This document shows, one piece after another, positions 1 through 9,982 of a stretch of 64,000 nucleotides of DNA (the first letter of the stretch is position 1; each line of letters opens with the position of its first letter). This stretch comes from Candidatus Obscuribacterales bacterium. Lineage in GTDB: Bacteria; Cyanobacteriota; Vampirovibrionia; Obscuribacterales; Obscuribacteraceae. The notes under the pieces are model-generated. The model was not told the DNA's origin, did not search any database, and saw only the letters and a program-made list of their open reading frames with translations. The stretch is from contig JACKCM010000001.1 in NCBI GenBank assembly GCA_020634035.1, positions 806,001-870,000 on the forward strand, given 5' to 3'. Made by a program: the position numbers and the translations under genes.

Positions 1-766
1 GGAGAGGAACATCCCTTTCGTTCAGGTGACAGTGGTCGAAACTTCGGGCTCTGTGCCGCAGAACGCGGGCAGTAGAATGCTGGTTACCCAGGAAGGATGG
101 TTCTGGGGCACTGTCGGAGGCGGCAAGGTAGAGAAGCGCGCCATAGAAGAGGCGCAAAATCTCATATCCGGTCATCAAGAAGGTTGTGGACCGACCAGGA
201 CCCTGCTTGTATCCTGGAGCCTGAATCGCGACATCGGCATGACCTGCGGTGGTTCGGTGAAATTCTATTTCGAAGCCCAGAATCTTGGAGACTGGCATAT
301 TGCTGTTTTCGGTGCCGGTCATGTGGGCCAGGCTGTAGTAGAGCTTTTGAGCAAGCTCAATTGCCGTGTTACCTGTTTGGACAGTAGAGAAGACTGGCTC
401 AATAGAATGCCTGATAGTCCGAATTTGAAAAAGCTACTGACCCCGGATCTTGCCTCTGCGGTGGCTTCTCTGCCCAAAGATTCTTTTGTTACCCTGGTGA
501 CCATGGGTCACGCCACAGACAGCCCGGTTCTGATAGAGATTTTGCGGGGCTGGCAGGAAAACCCCTTTCCCTATTTAGGTGTAATCGGCAGTAAAGCAAA
601 AGCAATTCGTCTGAAACAAGATATCGAAGAAGCAGGGTTGCCTGAAGGTTTGAAAGACGTCTTTCGCTGTCCGATGGGTCTTGATCTGGGCAGCAATTCT
701 CCAAAAGAGATCGCAATAAGTATCGTGGCGCAGTTGCTTGCGGTCAGAGACGGGAAGGAGATTTGA
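1..766 (+). CDS. xdhC: XdhC/CoxI-family protein, 5' end outside the window
   Basis: XdhC/CoxI proteins deliver or insert the molybdenum cofactor into xanthine dehydrogenase-type hydroxylases. The frame is open from the first bases of the window (ERNIPFVQ precedes the GTG at position 26), so the true start lies upstream and about 250 residues are visible. Family signs are the N-terminal TVVETSGSVPQNAGSRML block, the GTVGGGKVE segment, the CGGS motif and a C-terminal Rossmann domain (AVFGAGHVGQ) ending in the conserved YLGVIGSKAK region. Its stop lies 1 nt before the copper ATPase start, so the two are probably cotranscribed. The functional link between them is unclear. Family assignment is confident; the enzyme it serves is not in view. 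Confidence 0.88.
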   Translation, partial: ERNIPFVQVTVVETSGSVPQNAGSRMLVTQEGWFWGTVGGGKVEKRAIEEAQNLISGHQEGCGPTRTLLVSWSLNRDIGMTCGGSVKFYFEAQNLGDWHIAVFGAGHVGQAVVELLSKLNCRVTCLDSREDWLNRMPDSPNLKKLLTPDLASAVASLPKDSFVTLVTMGHATDSPVLIEILRGWQENPFPYLGVIGSKAKAIRLKQDIEEAGLPEGLKDVFRCPMGLDLGSNSPKEIAISIVAQLLAVRDGKEI

Positions 767-767
767 T

Positions 768-3098
<2,331 letters not shown>

Positions 3099-3172
3099 GT
3101 GGTGCTGAATACTCTAGAAAACTAGTATGATACTCTGGTCGGACTTGATTTGATGGGATGAGATGAGGATTT

Positions 3173-4318
3173 ATGGTGGTTCAGGACTTACTTGAGAGAA
3201 CCAGGCTCCTTCAAGAAGAGATAACCGAGTGGCGGCGCGCCTTGCATGCCATTCCAGAGCCCGGCTTTGCCGAGCATAAGACGGCGGATTTTCTGGCGGA
3301 GAAGCTTCACTCTTTCGGTTACCAGATCAAACGCGGAGTGGCTAGAACCGGCGTTGTAGCAGAGCTTGGAGAAGGCCGGCCAAGAATCGGCATTCGATCT
3401 GAAATAGACGGCTATCCGGTGCAAGAGAACCTCAATCTTGCCTTTGCCTCGCGCAATCAAGGTCTGATGCATGCCTGCGGTCACGACGCCAATATGGCTT
3501 GTGTGATGGGAGCCGCCAAATTGCTGGCGGAGTCCGGCGCTCTGGATGGCTCTATCAAGATTTTGATGCAGCCTTCTTCTGAATCTATATCAGAAGAAGA
3601 CAACAAATCAGGCTCTAACAAGTTTGTCGAAGAGGGCGTCCTCGATGATCTGGATTATCTGATCAGCTTCCATGTCGATGCCACTATTATCAGTGGCAAT
3701 GCCGGGGTGCTCAGCAATCGCGGCGACGAGCGCAGCGAGTCTTTTTCAATCATGGTCGATGGCGGTGCCGGTCAGGCCATGGCCATAGCCTCTGAGATCG
3801 TGGTCAATTTATTTGAAAGTACAAAAGACCAGACTACCTTCAAAGAGCTTCTGGAAGTGGATTCAATTCAGCGTCAGAGCCCGGAGCGTGCCCTGGTGAG
3901 AGGGCGATTCACCAACCTGGGTCGGGATACCCACAAGTTCTTCGACAACGCGCTCAAAGCTTCCTGTCAGGCTGCTACGCAGTCCTGTGGTCATTTCGAG
4001 CTTAGTTATGACAATGAACAGGCGCTATTTCTGAACTGCGATACGGTAGTCAAAGTGGTGGAGCAAGAGGTGGTTAGCCTTCTGGGCGAAGACCGGTGCA
4101 AAGTGGTGCAGCGCAAAGCCTGGAGCGATGACTTCTTTCCCTATTCTTCGAGGGTGCCTTCGGCTCTGCTGTTCCTGGGTGTTGGTCTGCCTTCCACCCC
4201 GAGAATATTACACACCGCCAGTTTTGATGTGGACGAGTCGGTGCTTCACATGGGTACAGCTCTTATCTATCAATCGGTTCTGTCTCTTCTTCAAGACCGG
4301 CCCGATTTCCAGAATTAA
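3173..4318 (+). CDS. M20-family amidohydrolase/metallopeptidase
   Basis: Probable zinc-dependent hydrolase of N-acyl amino acids or small amides, 381 residues, cytoplasmic (no signal peptide). The start of the fold (LHAIPEPGFAEHKTADFL) and the metal-site HACGHDAN motif are clear, with a later SFHVDA segment and a C-terminal HTASFDVDES that provides the last ligand region. The usual aminoacylase stretch with paired glutamates (QPAEE) is changed to QPSSES followed by an acidic insert, so the catalytic Glu is not certain. A GAGG-type ribosome site lies 4-5 nt before the ATG. It is 74 nt after copA and ends in a strong terminator, so it may close that transcription unit. Substrate unknown. Confidence 0.8.
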   Translation: MVVQDLLERTRLLQEEITEWRRALHAIPEPGFAEHKTADFLAEKLHSFGYQIKRGVARTGVVAELGEGRPRIGIRSEIDGYPVQENLNLAFASRNQGLMHACGHDANMACVMGAAKLLAESGALDGSIKILMQPSSESISEEDNKSGSNKFVEEGVLDDLDYLISFHVDATIISGNAGVLSNRGDERSESFSIMVDGGAGQAMAIASEIVVNLFESTKDQTTFKELLEVDSIQRQSPERALVRGRFTNLGRDTHKFFDNALKASCQAATQSCGHFELSYDNEQALFLNCDTVVKVVEQEVVSLLGEDRCKVVQRKAWSDDFFPYSSRVPSALLFLGVGLPSTPRILHTASFDVDESVLHMGTALIYQSVLSLLQDRPDFQN

Positions 4319-4323
4319 AGAGT

Positions 4324-4356
4324 AAAAGAAGGAAGCGACCAGCGCTTCCTTCTTTT
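4324..4356. terminator. Strong bidirectional intrinsic terminator after the M20 gene
   Basis: A perfect 14-bp stem (AAAAGAAGGAAGCG with its complement) encloses a 5-nt loop and ends in TTTT, starting 6 nt after the M20 stop. The A-tract on the 5' side makes it usable on the minus strand too, for the small gene at 4420-4518. Confidence 0.9.
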
Positions 4357-4419
4357 GTTTGTCATATGAGCATTCTCGGGGAGTGGAAAAACTTTCGTTT
4401 TGCTTTGATCTCTGAACGC

Positions 4420-4518
4420 TTACTGTGATGGCTGCAAGTTCAGGTAGATCATGTAGACATAAGCGATAAGATAAATTATTGCCAGCGCAATGCTAGCCGG
4501 AGTAACCAAATCAATCAT
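4420..4518 (-). CDS. 32-residue single-span membrane protein
   Basis: A short frame, too small for routine ORF calling, encodes 32 residues beginning MIDLVTPASIALAIIYLIAY. Nearly all of residues 8-27 form one hydrophobic helix rich in Ile, Leu, Tyr and Ala, and the tail is short and polar. The start is set by a very strong ribosome site, AGGAGGG, 7-8 nt before the ATG, which is why I call it real. It ends 64 nt before the shared terminator at 4324-4356. Length and topology resemble accessory peptides of membrane complexes such as KdpF or small cytochrome-complex subunits. No partner complex is adjacent, so its role is unassigned. Confidence 0.65.
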   Translation of the reverse strand: MIDLVTPASIALAIIYLIAYVYMIYLNLQPSQ

Positions 4519-4994
4519 GGCTGTGCCCTCCTGGGGAGCGAATTTGATCTCTTTCAACTTACGACAGGGTAAAGCCCCAGGGAAAGGGAATTTTCGCGAT
4601 TTAAGCCAAAGCCGCTTATAACTTGCAATCCGCTTTCATGCGGGTTTACAGGCAAAATTGGCTAAAACGTCATGAATAGAGGGATACAGCCATTGAAAGC
4701 CCGGTGAAACTTTCGGCTTAACAGTTAGCATGAACTTCGCGAACCGGGCGGGATATCGCTCTAATAGCGGCTTTTGCTCTGTTTTGGAGGTGAATTCGCT
4801 TCTGGTGATTGTCATTAGAGGTCTTTCGGCTCTAGTTTCGAACTATAGTTCTTCATTTCATTTGCCCGGAGAAAGCGCTGTAACTCTAACGAAATGACGA
4901 AATCCGAACCCGGTCGACCTGCCTTAATCGAGGCGTAGATTCTACTCGACCTGGCTCTTTGCTGAATCAACCACAATAATTCAGGAGACAGATC
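4519..4994. other. 476-nt intergenic region between divergent small genes
   Basis: No convincing gene. It should hold the promoters of the minus-strand 32-residue gene and the plus-strand gene at 4995. A local hairpin (CCGC tttcat GCGG, near 4630-4645) lies inside a wider AGCCAA/TTGGCT inverted pair (about 4603-4665). I cannot match it to a known riboswitch. Confidence 0.4.
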
Positions 4995-5255
4995 ATGAAC
5001 CGTAAAAGCATGATAGAAAAACTGATAGAGGCAATAGCAGAGCGTGAACTTACCAGAGAAAACCTGAGCGAAGAAGCTAAGCTCGCTTTTGGAAAATGGG
5101 CGGTGGAGCAGTCTATACAAGCCAGGATGGCAGCCAAGCTCGAGAAGAATGACGAACTCTTCTTCGCAGCCGAGGCGCTTACCTCGGCGGCTGTAGCTCT
5201 TCTGACCATAGACCCGGACAAAATCAAAGAGGTCTTCGGCAAGAAAACAAAGTAA
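4995..5255 (+). CDS. Small helical hypothetical protein, 86 residues
   Basis: I do not recognise the family. The 86-residue product is charged, cytoplasmic and predicted almost wholly helical (MNRKSMIEKLIEAIAERE at the start, a basic GKKTK tail), with an Ala-rich central helix (ALTSAAVALL). AGGAG lies 7 nt before the ATG, and a clear intrinsic terminator follows at 5293-5335, so it appears to be a monocistronic unit. Nothing in the sequence suggests an enzymatic activity; a small structural or regulatory protein is possible. Confidence 0.7.
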   Translation: MNRKSMIEKLIEAIAERELTRENLSEEAKLAFGKWAVEQSIQARMAAKLEKNDELFFAAEALTSAAVALLTIDPDKIKEVFGKKTK

Positions 5256-5292
5256 TCTTTGTTTTGGAAATCAGGACTTCCCACTTTTCTGT

Positions 5293-5335
5293 AAAGAGTG
5301 GCATGGGGCAGATTGCTCTCTCTCTGCCACTCTTT
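5293..5335 (+). terminator. Intrinsic terminator with a long loop
   Basis: The 11-bp stem AAAGAGTGGCA/TGCCACTCTTT brackets a 21-nt loop and runs into a CTTT-repeat tract. It lies 37 nt after the stop of the 4995-5255 gene. A related stem (GAAAGTGGCATAG) terminates the gene at 20902-21480. Confidence 0.75.
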
Positions 5336-5356
5336 CTTTCTTTCTTTCTTTCTTTC
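5331..5356. repeat. CTTT tetranucleotide tandem repeat
   Basis: About six uninterrupted CTTT units directly overlap the 3' arm of the preceding terminator. It is a simple-sequence tract and could vary in copy number by slippage, but it lies outside any gene. Confidence 0.9.
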
Positions 5357-5389
5357 GCGCGGAATATCTCTCGAGTGCTGCCTGTCTAT

Positions 5390-5550
5390 TGAACGCTGCC
5401 TATGCTGATGCAACTCTAGAGTTGCAATGTCAGTTTCGGCTGCTCCTTTGCCAATACCCGCAATGCCTTACCAGTACATGGTTTATGAAGGTGACAATGA
5501 TGCTCGATCAAATTTATCTGGCAACTTCTTTGTTGCCAGAATCTAGGCGG
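5390..5550 (+). repeat. Diverged noncoding repeat, copy 1 (palindrome A plus hairpin B)
   Basis: This unit contains an 18-nt perfect palindrome, TGCAACTCTAGAGTTGCA (5409-5426), and 91 nt later a 9-bp hairpin, TCTGGCAAC ttcttt GTTGCCAGA (5517-5540). The same two elements at nearly the same spacing, with matching flanks (CGCTGCCTATG before A; ATCTAGGCGG after B), occur inverted at 21635-21795. The rest of 5256-5648 holds no gene. This may be a small dispersed element or a structured RNA. Confidence 0.6.
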
Positions 5551-5648
5551 CTTTGAGGAGACATCTGGCATGACTTTCAGTGTTGGCGAAAACACACAGT
5601 CGCTCGGGCTTCTGGGGTTTAGGATCAATCTGCCACCGCAGGCATAGA

Positions 5649-5858
5649 CTAGTTCTTTGCAGTCTCTTTGCGAAGTTCGGACATGAGCATACCGCGGTTG
5701 CCCCAGTTGTCCGGGTTGATCTCTTCAATGACCACGTGGGTGTTCTCAGGGTTTTTGTTGAGTACTCTTTGAAGCGTGCCGGTAATCTCTTCGATTATCT
5801 GAGCTTTTTGCTCCCTGGTAGCGCCACTTTCAAGCAGTTTGACATTAACAAAAGGCAT
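5649..5858 (-). CDS. 4-oxalocrotonate tautomerase-like protein
   Basis: A 69-residue member of the tautomerase superfamily. These small beta-alpha-beta proteins assemble as multimers and use the N-terminal proline exposed after Met removal as catalytic base; here the protein starts M-P-F-V. The following pattern (SGATREQKAQIIEEITGTL, then HVVIEEINPDNWG) matches the family, with length slightly above the usual 60-62. The ribosome site AAGGAG lies 8-9 nt upstream of the ATG. It stands alone, so the substrate (keto-enol tautomerisation of an unknown dicarboxylate or related acid) cannot be inferred from context. Confidence 0.88.
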   Translation of the reverse strand: MPFVNVKLLESGATREQKAQIIEEITGTLQRVLNKNPENTHVVIEEINPDNWGNRGMLMSELRKETAKN

Positions 5859-5949
5859 AGTTCTTTTCTCCTTGCGCCCTTACTCTAATTTCAAAAGGCG
5901 GTCTGAACCGGTTCATTTTATCCTAATCTCGCCAGTCTTTTTGTTCTTG

Positions 5950-5969
5950 AAATACTATCAGTAATAGTA
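5950..5969. promoter_or_regulatory. TACT-N9-AGTA dyad, copy 1
   Basis: AAATACT, nine bases, then AGTA. It lies 21-24 nt beyond the minus-strand terminator at 5990-6018 and about 90 nt upstream of the tautomerase gene. Four more copies with identical spacing occur at 21860, 28597, 39240 and 55606, each downstream of a minus-strand terminator hairpin. Confidence 0.5.
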
Positions 5970-5989
5970 GCATGCCGTGAAAAAGTTTT

Positions 5990-6018
5990 GGATTTCAGGG
6001 TCTAAGAGCCTGAAATCC
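5990..6018 (-). terminator. Intrinsic terminator of the minus-strand 6096-6419 gene
   Basis: The 10-bp perfect stem GGATTTCAGG/CCTGAAATCC has a 9-nt loop. On the minus strand it is followed by AAAACTTTTTC. It lies about 80 nt past the stop of the upstream gene. Confidence 0.7.
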
Positions 6019-6095
6019 AGTATCTTCTGTTGCCGCTTTTCAGCTATCGGCTGTCATATCTAGAGGGAGGCTAAGCAAACGGGTCAGCTACATAT

Positions 6096-6419
6096 TCAAT
6101 CGTACGAGTTAATCAGTGCGGCAAACGAGCTTCGCATCTTGAACACTTCGCCGCGGAGCTTCTCTACAATGCTTCCCAAACTTTCGATGTCGTTCCGGGC
6201 GGCCGCGAACTCAGGCCTGGTCATAAGATCGTCCAGCACCTCCGGATAAGCATCAGAGACGATAACCCGGATATCTCTCTCGTTCATCTCTTGCAGGCTA
6301 GCCGCTTTCTCCAGCTCTTCTTCCGCCAGCAAGAGTGAATCCATCGCTCGCTTGAGGAGCGCTGATCGAACTGTGGGTGACTCGGTCAGGTCTGCTGCCC
6401 GTTTCTTCTCCCTGCACAT
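6096..6419 (-). CDS. Helical hypothetical protein, probably the 3' part of a broken gene
   Basis: Unrecognised, 107 residues from the first ATG, strongly helical and charged (LLKRAMDSLLLAEEELEKAA, then a DLMTRPEFAAARNDIESLG segment). The frame stays open 18 codons upstream of the ATG with plausible helical sequence (VHERAAHKALQRKISSE) until a TGA. No ribosome site precedes the ATG. Just upstream, a good signal-peptide-like N-terminus is encoded in another frame (6493-6663) and a third frame is open between them. The simplest reading is a membrane-anchored protein of about 180 residues interrupted by two indels, either real decay or assembly error. Confidence 0.5.
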   Translation of the reverse strand: MCREKKRAADLTESPTVRSALLKRAMDSLLLAEEELEKAASLQEMNERDIRVIVSDAYPEVLDDLMTRPEFAAARNDIESLGSIVEKLRGEVFKMRSSFAALINSYD

Positions 6420-6492
6420 CTCAGATGAAATCTTGCGTTGGAGAGCCTTGTGTGCAGCTCTCTCATGGACTCAGGCATGGTGCGGATGCCGG

Positions 6493-6663
6493 TTACTGCA
6501 AAAAGCTCCCATTCGCTGTACGGGGCTGTGATTGCGATTCCGGCCTTCTCTTCTTCTTTTTGAAAAGTCGGACCTGCAAAGCAGGGGATCCTAAGAAGGC
6601 GAAAAGCATCGCTACGAAGAAGAGGAAGGCGATTTTGGCGAGTTTTGTTCTGTTGTCGGTCAT
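6493..6663 (-). pseudogene. Membrane-anchor fragment upstream of 6096-6419
   Basis: The frame encodes MTDNRTKLAKIAFLFFVAML, a typical signal anchor, followed by a basic KKKKRR stretch and a stop after 56 residues. It reads as the 5' piece of the gene whose 3' piece is 6096-6419; the middle would need the third frame. It could instead be a complete small anchored peptide. No convincing ribosome site is visible. The rest of 6420-6852 holds no other gene. Confidence 0.35.
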
Positions 6664-6852
6664 GGTTCACTCTTTGATTGAGTTGGTTGACGTTGACAAC
6701 AAACAAAGCCTTTGTTTCTCTACCAGGTAATCACTGTTACTGAGCTAATACTCGTATCCTGGCGTTGTCTGTTTCGAAGATGGTTGAATCAGCAGCCTCG
6801 GCCCCTGATTCGAGGATGCTCTCAGGAGCACCATGATGTGAGCCCGATACCC

Positions 6853-7305
6853 TTACATCAGGGTGCGGTTGCCCCGGTGGGTGGTCTCCGGCGCTTCCAG
6901 AACCTGGGTTCCGGCGGCACAGTTGACCCGGGAGCCTTTGCTCGCGATGATGGTCGAGCCCGCTTCGGCGTCGACGCTGGAGCCAGGCAGGGCATAGACC
7001 TTCGAGCCGGCACGGGCGGTGACCCGGCTGCCTGCTTTGGCGTGCACCTCGGCGCCTTCGAAGGCGACGACCTTCGAGTTGCTGTCGGCGTGAACCACGG
7101 CACCGTTGCCCGCGGCTACCTTGGAAGCGGCCAGGGCGAGGATGGTGCAGGGGCGGTCGCCGATCACTTCCGAGCCGAGCATGGCCGAGACGATGGCGTT
7201 TTCGCCTGCCCGGGCGCGCTGACCCATGAAGATAAAGGCGGTGTCGCCGTCGGCGGTGAGTGGGAAGCTTTCGATGTTCGGGGGAACAAGGACTGCTTCG
7301 GACAT
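6853..7305 (-). CDS. Octapeptide-repeat, beta-helix-like protein
   Basis: 150 residues without a signal peptide. From about residue 77 to 136 it consists of eight-residue repeats with consensus S-x-V-x-A-x-x-G: AEVHAKAG, SRVTARAG, SKVYALPG, SSVDAEAG, STIIASKG, SRVNCAAG. Regular small/hydrophobic repeats of this kind usually wind into a beta-solenoid, as in bactofilin-type polymers; that is inference from periodicity, and I cannot name the family. The gene is markedly G+C-rich compared with 6096-6419. It follows 7410-7664 in the same orientation with a 15-bp hairpin between them, so the two form an operon. Confidence 0.75.
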   Translation of the reverse strand: MSEAVLVPPNIESFPLTADGDTAFIFMGQRARAGENAIVSAMLGSEVIGDRPCTILALAASKVAAGNGAVVHADSNSKVVAFEGAEVHAKAGSRVTARAGSKVYALPGSSVDAEAGSTIIASKGSRVNCAAGTQVLEAPETTHRGNRTLM

Positions 7306-7367
7306 GATGTAATCCTCCTGGGATTTGGGGGTAAGACCAGTCTGCAGCCGGTCAGAATCACTGGAAC

Positions 7368-7402
7368 GAGGGCTTTAGAAAGGCTGGCTTTCTAAAGCCC
7401 TC
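7368..7402. terminator. Perfect 15-bp intercistronic hairpin
   Basis: GAGGGCTTTAGAAAG and its exact complement flank a GCTGG loop, starting 7 nt after the stop of 7410-7664 (minus). There is no T-tract, so it may be an RNA-processing or stability element rather than a full terminator. Confidence 0.7.
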
Positions 7403-7409
7403 GCAGCAA

Positions 7410-7664
7410 TCACAAGAAATCCCAGTTCTTGCGGTAGGCTCGCAGACAAAGGAAGGCAGCGGCGATGATCATGCCGACGCCGGTTACTGCGTAGGCGGCG
7501 CCGTATTCGATGCCGAGCAGATGCTGGGGAAAGAGCGCCAGGGGGATGCATATTGCGGCACCAGCCAGAAAGAGGCAGCAGACGCCGAGCAACATCAAGC
7601 AGGGGAACCAGACATGATTTGCGAAGTCGAACTTTGACCAGGCAGATTCTGTGCGACGGGTCAA
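7410..7664 (-). CDS. Small two-span membrane protein
   Basis: 84 residues, not recognised. Two hydrophobic helices are visible, about residues 19-44 (FPCLMLLGVCCLFLAGAAIC) and 53-74 (GAAYAVTGVGMIIAAAFLCL), joined by a short loop with a Pro-Gln-His turn. The N-terminus is basic and the tail ends KNWDFL, predicting both ends in the cytoplasm. It is the first gene of a two-gene G+C-rich operon with the octapeptide-repeat protein, so the pair may act together at the membrane. The role is unknown. Confidence 0.65.
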   Translation of the reverse strand: MTRRTESAWSKFDFANHVWFPCLMLLGVCCLFLAGAAICIPLALFPQHLLGIEYGAAYAVTGVGMIIAAAFLCLRAYRKNWDFL

Positions 7665-7946
7665 TTTGAAGTCCTTTTCTTTTTTCAGAACATCAGAATA
7701 GCGATGTGAAGCTAGAACAGAAGCACCTTTTCGATGGTAGAACTTGCAGCAAGCGGCTTCGGTCTGCCGGCGCCATGCACGCGGTGGAAAGAAGACAAGA
7801 CTTGCAGGGATGAATATCCTGGAGATTTAGAACCAACGAAAAGGGAAGACAGATGTCAAGAAATTTCTATCAAAAACAGAGATAGATCTGGAAAGAAGAA
7901 ATGTAAAAGACAGAGATTTACTCTTCTTCAAAACCTGATTTCAGAA

Positions 7947-8903
7947 TCAGCGATAGATCCTGGGAACACCATAGGGTTGGTAATAGAGCGGTGTGTTCAG
8001 GGCTTGCTGCGCTCTATTCTTAATGGTCACCGCATCGTTGAGCTGGTTAGTGCAGCTTTCGACCTCATTTTTATAAGGCTCCAGTATTTTATCCAGAATT
8101 TGCTTAGAGGCATCTTTGCGCTGGTCGAATTTCTGTTCTGTTTCGCCATAGGCGCGAAATGCCGGAACCAGTGAGTTAGACCTCGCCTGGGCCTGGCTCA
8201 ACTCTCTTTTGGCTTCATCGACATTAGACTGGGCTTGCTCGATAGCCTGGAAAGCCCCGGCATAGACGTAATTTGCTTGTTGAGACATCGGCCAGGCCAT
8301 AAATTGATTTGGGCTGGGACCGGGTCGGCTGTGCTTGGTCACCGGTTTGAGCTGCCGTTTTATAGAGCGTAGCTTTTCTTGATCTACCAAAAGCTCGGGC
8401 TCTGAGCCGGAACTAGAGCCGGCTCCGGATCCGTTCACAGAATCAAACGAAGCGGCCGGGCTTCTCTGCATGGTGGTGTCTGCACTTTTGCGAACCAGGC
8501 TGGCTATTTGAGTTCTAAGAGTTTCTGATTCTTTGATTCTTGTTTTGTAGTAATGCAGGGTCTGCATCGAGTTATGACCCACTTCACTATGGGGCGAAAT
8601 GCTATAAGCCTGGGCAAAAGCTATCATCGCTTCGTCGATGCGATTCTCTTTGAGAAGGGAGCTTGCCAGCCAGTAGTAGGCGCTGGCGTTGGAGCGATAG
8701 GCGCCGTTCACCGCCCGGCGCAGATAGCCCGAAGCTGTTTTATAGTCGCCCTTCTTGAAGTAGGTCACCCCGGCTTCGAAAGTGTTTTGATACTCTCGGG
8801 TGACAGCCTGGGCGCTGGCAGGAGCTTCAGAGGATAATGCCAGCATCGTCATAAATGCCGCCGAAGCCGAAATCAAGAAGGCTGGGCTTGATTTTGCTGA
8901 CAC
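7947..8903 (-). CDS. Secreted TPR and coiled-coil protein
   Basis: 318 residues starting at GTG. An N-terminal signal peptide (about 1-32, cleavage near ASAQA) leads into two or three TPR-like helical pairs (about 38-110: FEAGVTYFKKGDYKTASGYL and YYWLASSLLKENRIDEAMIA). A low-complexity Ser/Gly linker (about 150-170) and a long charged coiled coil (about 215-300, VDEAKRELSQAQARS) follow. TPR pairs mediate protein-protein contacts, so an envelope scaffold is likely, but the partner is unknown. It is divergent from the alpha/beta hydrolase gene, with 77 nt for both promoters. Confidence 0.75.
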   Translation of the reverse strand: MSAKSSPAFLISASAAFMTMLALSSEAPASAQAVTREYQNTFEAGVTYFKKGDYKTASGYLRRAVNGAYRSNASAYYWLASSLLKENRIDEAMIAFAQAYSISPHSEVGHNSMQTLHYYKTRIKESETLRTQIASLVRKSADTTMQRSPAASFDSVNGSGAGSSSGSEPELLVDQEKLRSIKRQLKPVTKHSRPGPSPNQFMAWPMSQQANYVYAGAFQAIEQAQSNVDEAKRELSQAQARSNSLVPAFRAYGETEQKFDQRKDASKQILDKILEPYKNEVESCTNQLNDAVTIKNRAQQALNTPLYYQPYGVPRIYR

Positions 8904-8980
8904 TGTCCTTACCTGTGATAATTACTTTGAAGGACCATTAAATCATCTTTGTCCAATCGACGGCAACTCTAATAGAATAT

Positions 8981-9969
8981 ATGCTTCTCGCAATTACCGG
9001 TGATGCAGAAGCTCAAGTCGTGAAGAAGAAAAAGAAAAGTACCAGCAGTAAAAGTAAGAAAAAGAAGCAAAAGCTGAGTCCCAGGCAGCAGCGTTTTATG
9101 GTGCTTGGCCTGCTTGGGCTGGCGATTATTCTCTGTCTCTATTTTTTCTTCTCGCCGCTTTCTATGGTGAACAGTCAACTCTTTCATCCGACAAAAGCCG
9201 CCAGTTATCCGGATATCCCCGATGATTTATTAGGGGCGAAGCGCGAAGATGTCTCTTTCAAGACCCCTGCCGGCGTCAAGCTGCACGGTATTCTTTTCGA
9301 GATGCCCGGTGCAAAATATACCTTTTTACTCAACCACGGCCAGGGCGGCAACCTGTCTACCCATATGGGTCTTGTCAAAACTGTTCTCTTGAACGGACAG
9401 TCGATTTTGACTTATGACTATGAAGGCTATGGTATCAGTGACGGTGTGCCTTCTGTAGCCGGTCTGGTAGAAGATGGAGCGGCGCCTTTGATTTCTTGAC
9501 CAATGAAAAAGGTATAAAACCGGACAGGATTGTGCTCTATGGGGCATCCCTGGGCAGTGGTGTCGCCGGAACGGTCGCCATGATCAAGCCCCCGGCGGGG
9601 TTGATGTTGGTCTGTCCTTATACATCCCTAAAAAGACTGGCGCGGGAGACTCTGCCTTATCTCAATCTCTATCCTGATTTTTTGTTTCCTCAACCTGATA
9701 TCGGCTCTGAGACTTTTCTACATTACAATGCGGTTACTCCGGTGATGATTGTTCATGGTGTCGAAGACAGAATAATCAGTGTTCAACATTCCAAAGATCT
9801 CAATGCGATAAGACCCTACAAGACCACTCTGGTTCTAGAGAAGGACAAACATCACGGAGATTTCTCTACGCCTGTATTGGCAAAGCATGTCTGTGAATTC
9901 CTCAACATCCTCAATGGTGGCAAATACGAAACCAGAGAATGTCAGGAAGAGGTTATAAAAATCCACTGA
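8981..9969 (+). pseudogene. Membrane-anchored alpha/beta hydrolase split by a -1 frameshift
   Basis: The first frame (8981-9499) gives a Lys-rich N-terminus, one membrane span (about residues 42-60) and the first half of an alpha/beta hydrolase (LLNHGQGGN, YDYEGYGISDG). The second (up to 9969) continues directly with LTNEKG..YGASLGSG (the GxSxG nucleophile elbow), a late Asp (VHGVEDRI) and the catalytic His (DKHHGDF). Adding one base in GAGCGGCGCC near 9480-9486 restores A-A-F-D-F-L-T-N and one protein of about 330 residues. All catalytic elements survive, so this may be a base-call error rather than true decay. GTG 9020 is an alternative start. Confidence 0.75.
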
Positions 9970-9982
9970 GTTGGTCAGAGAC

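Noticed and set aside
4600..4740. A riboswitch in the 4.5-5.0 kb gap
   Set aside because: A few short inverted repeats exist, but I could not match any conserved riboswitch core.
5331..5356. The CTTT tract as a phase-variation switch
   Set aside because: It is not inside or immediately upstream of any gene; it merely follows a terminator.
6712..7395. A 227-codon plus-strand frame opposite the octapeptide-repeat gene
   Set aside because: It mirrors the minus-strand repeats, has no ribosome site and a Gly/Asp-rich composition typical of an antisense shadow of a G+C-rich gene.
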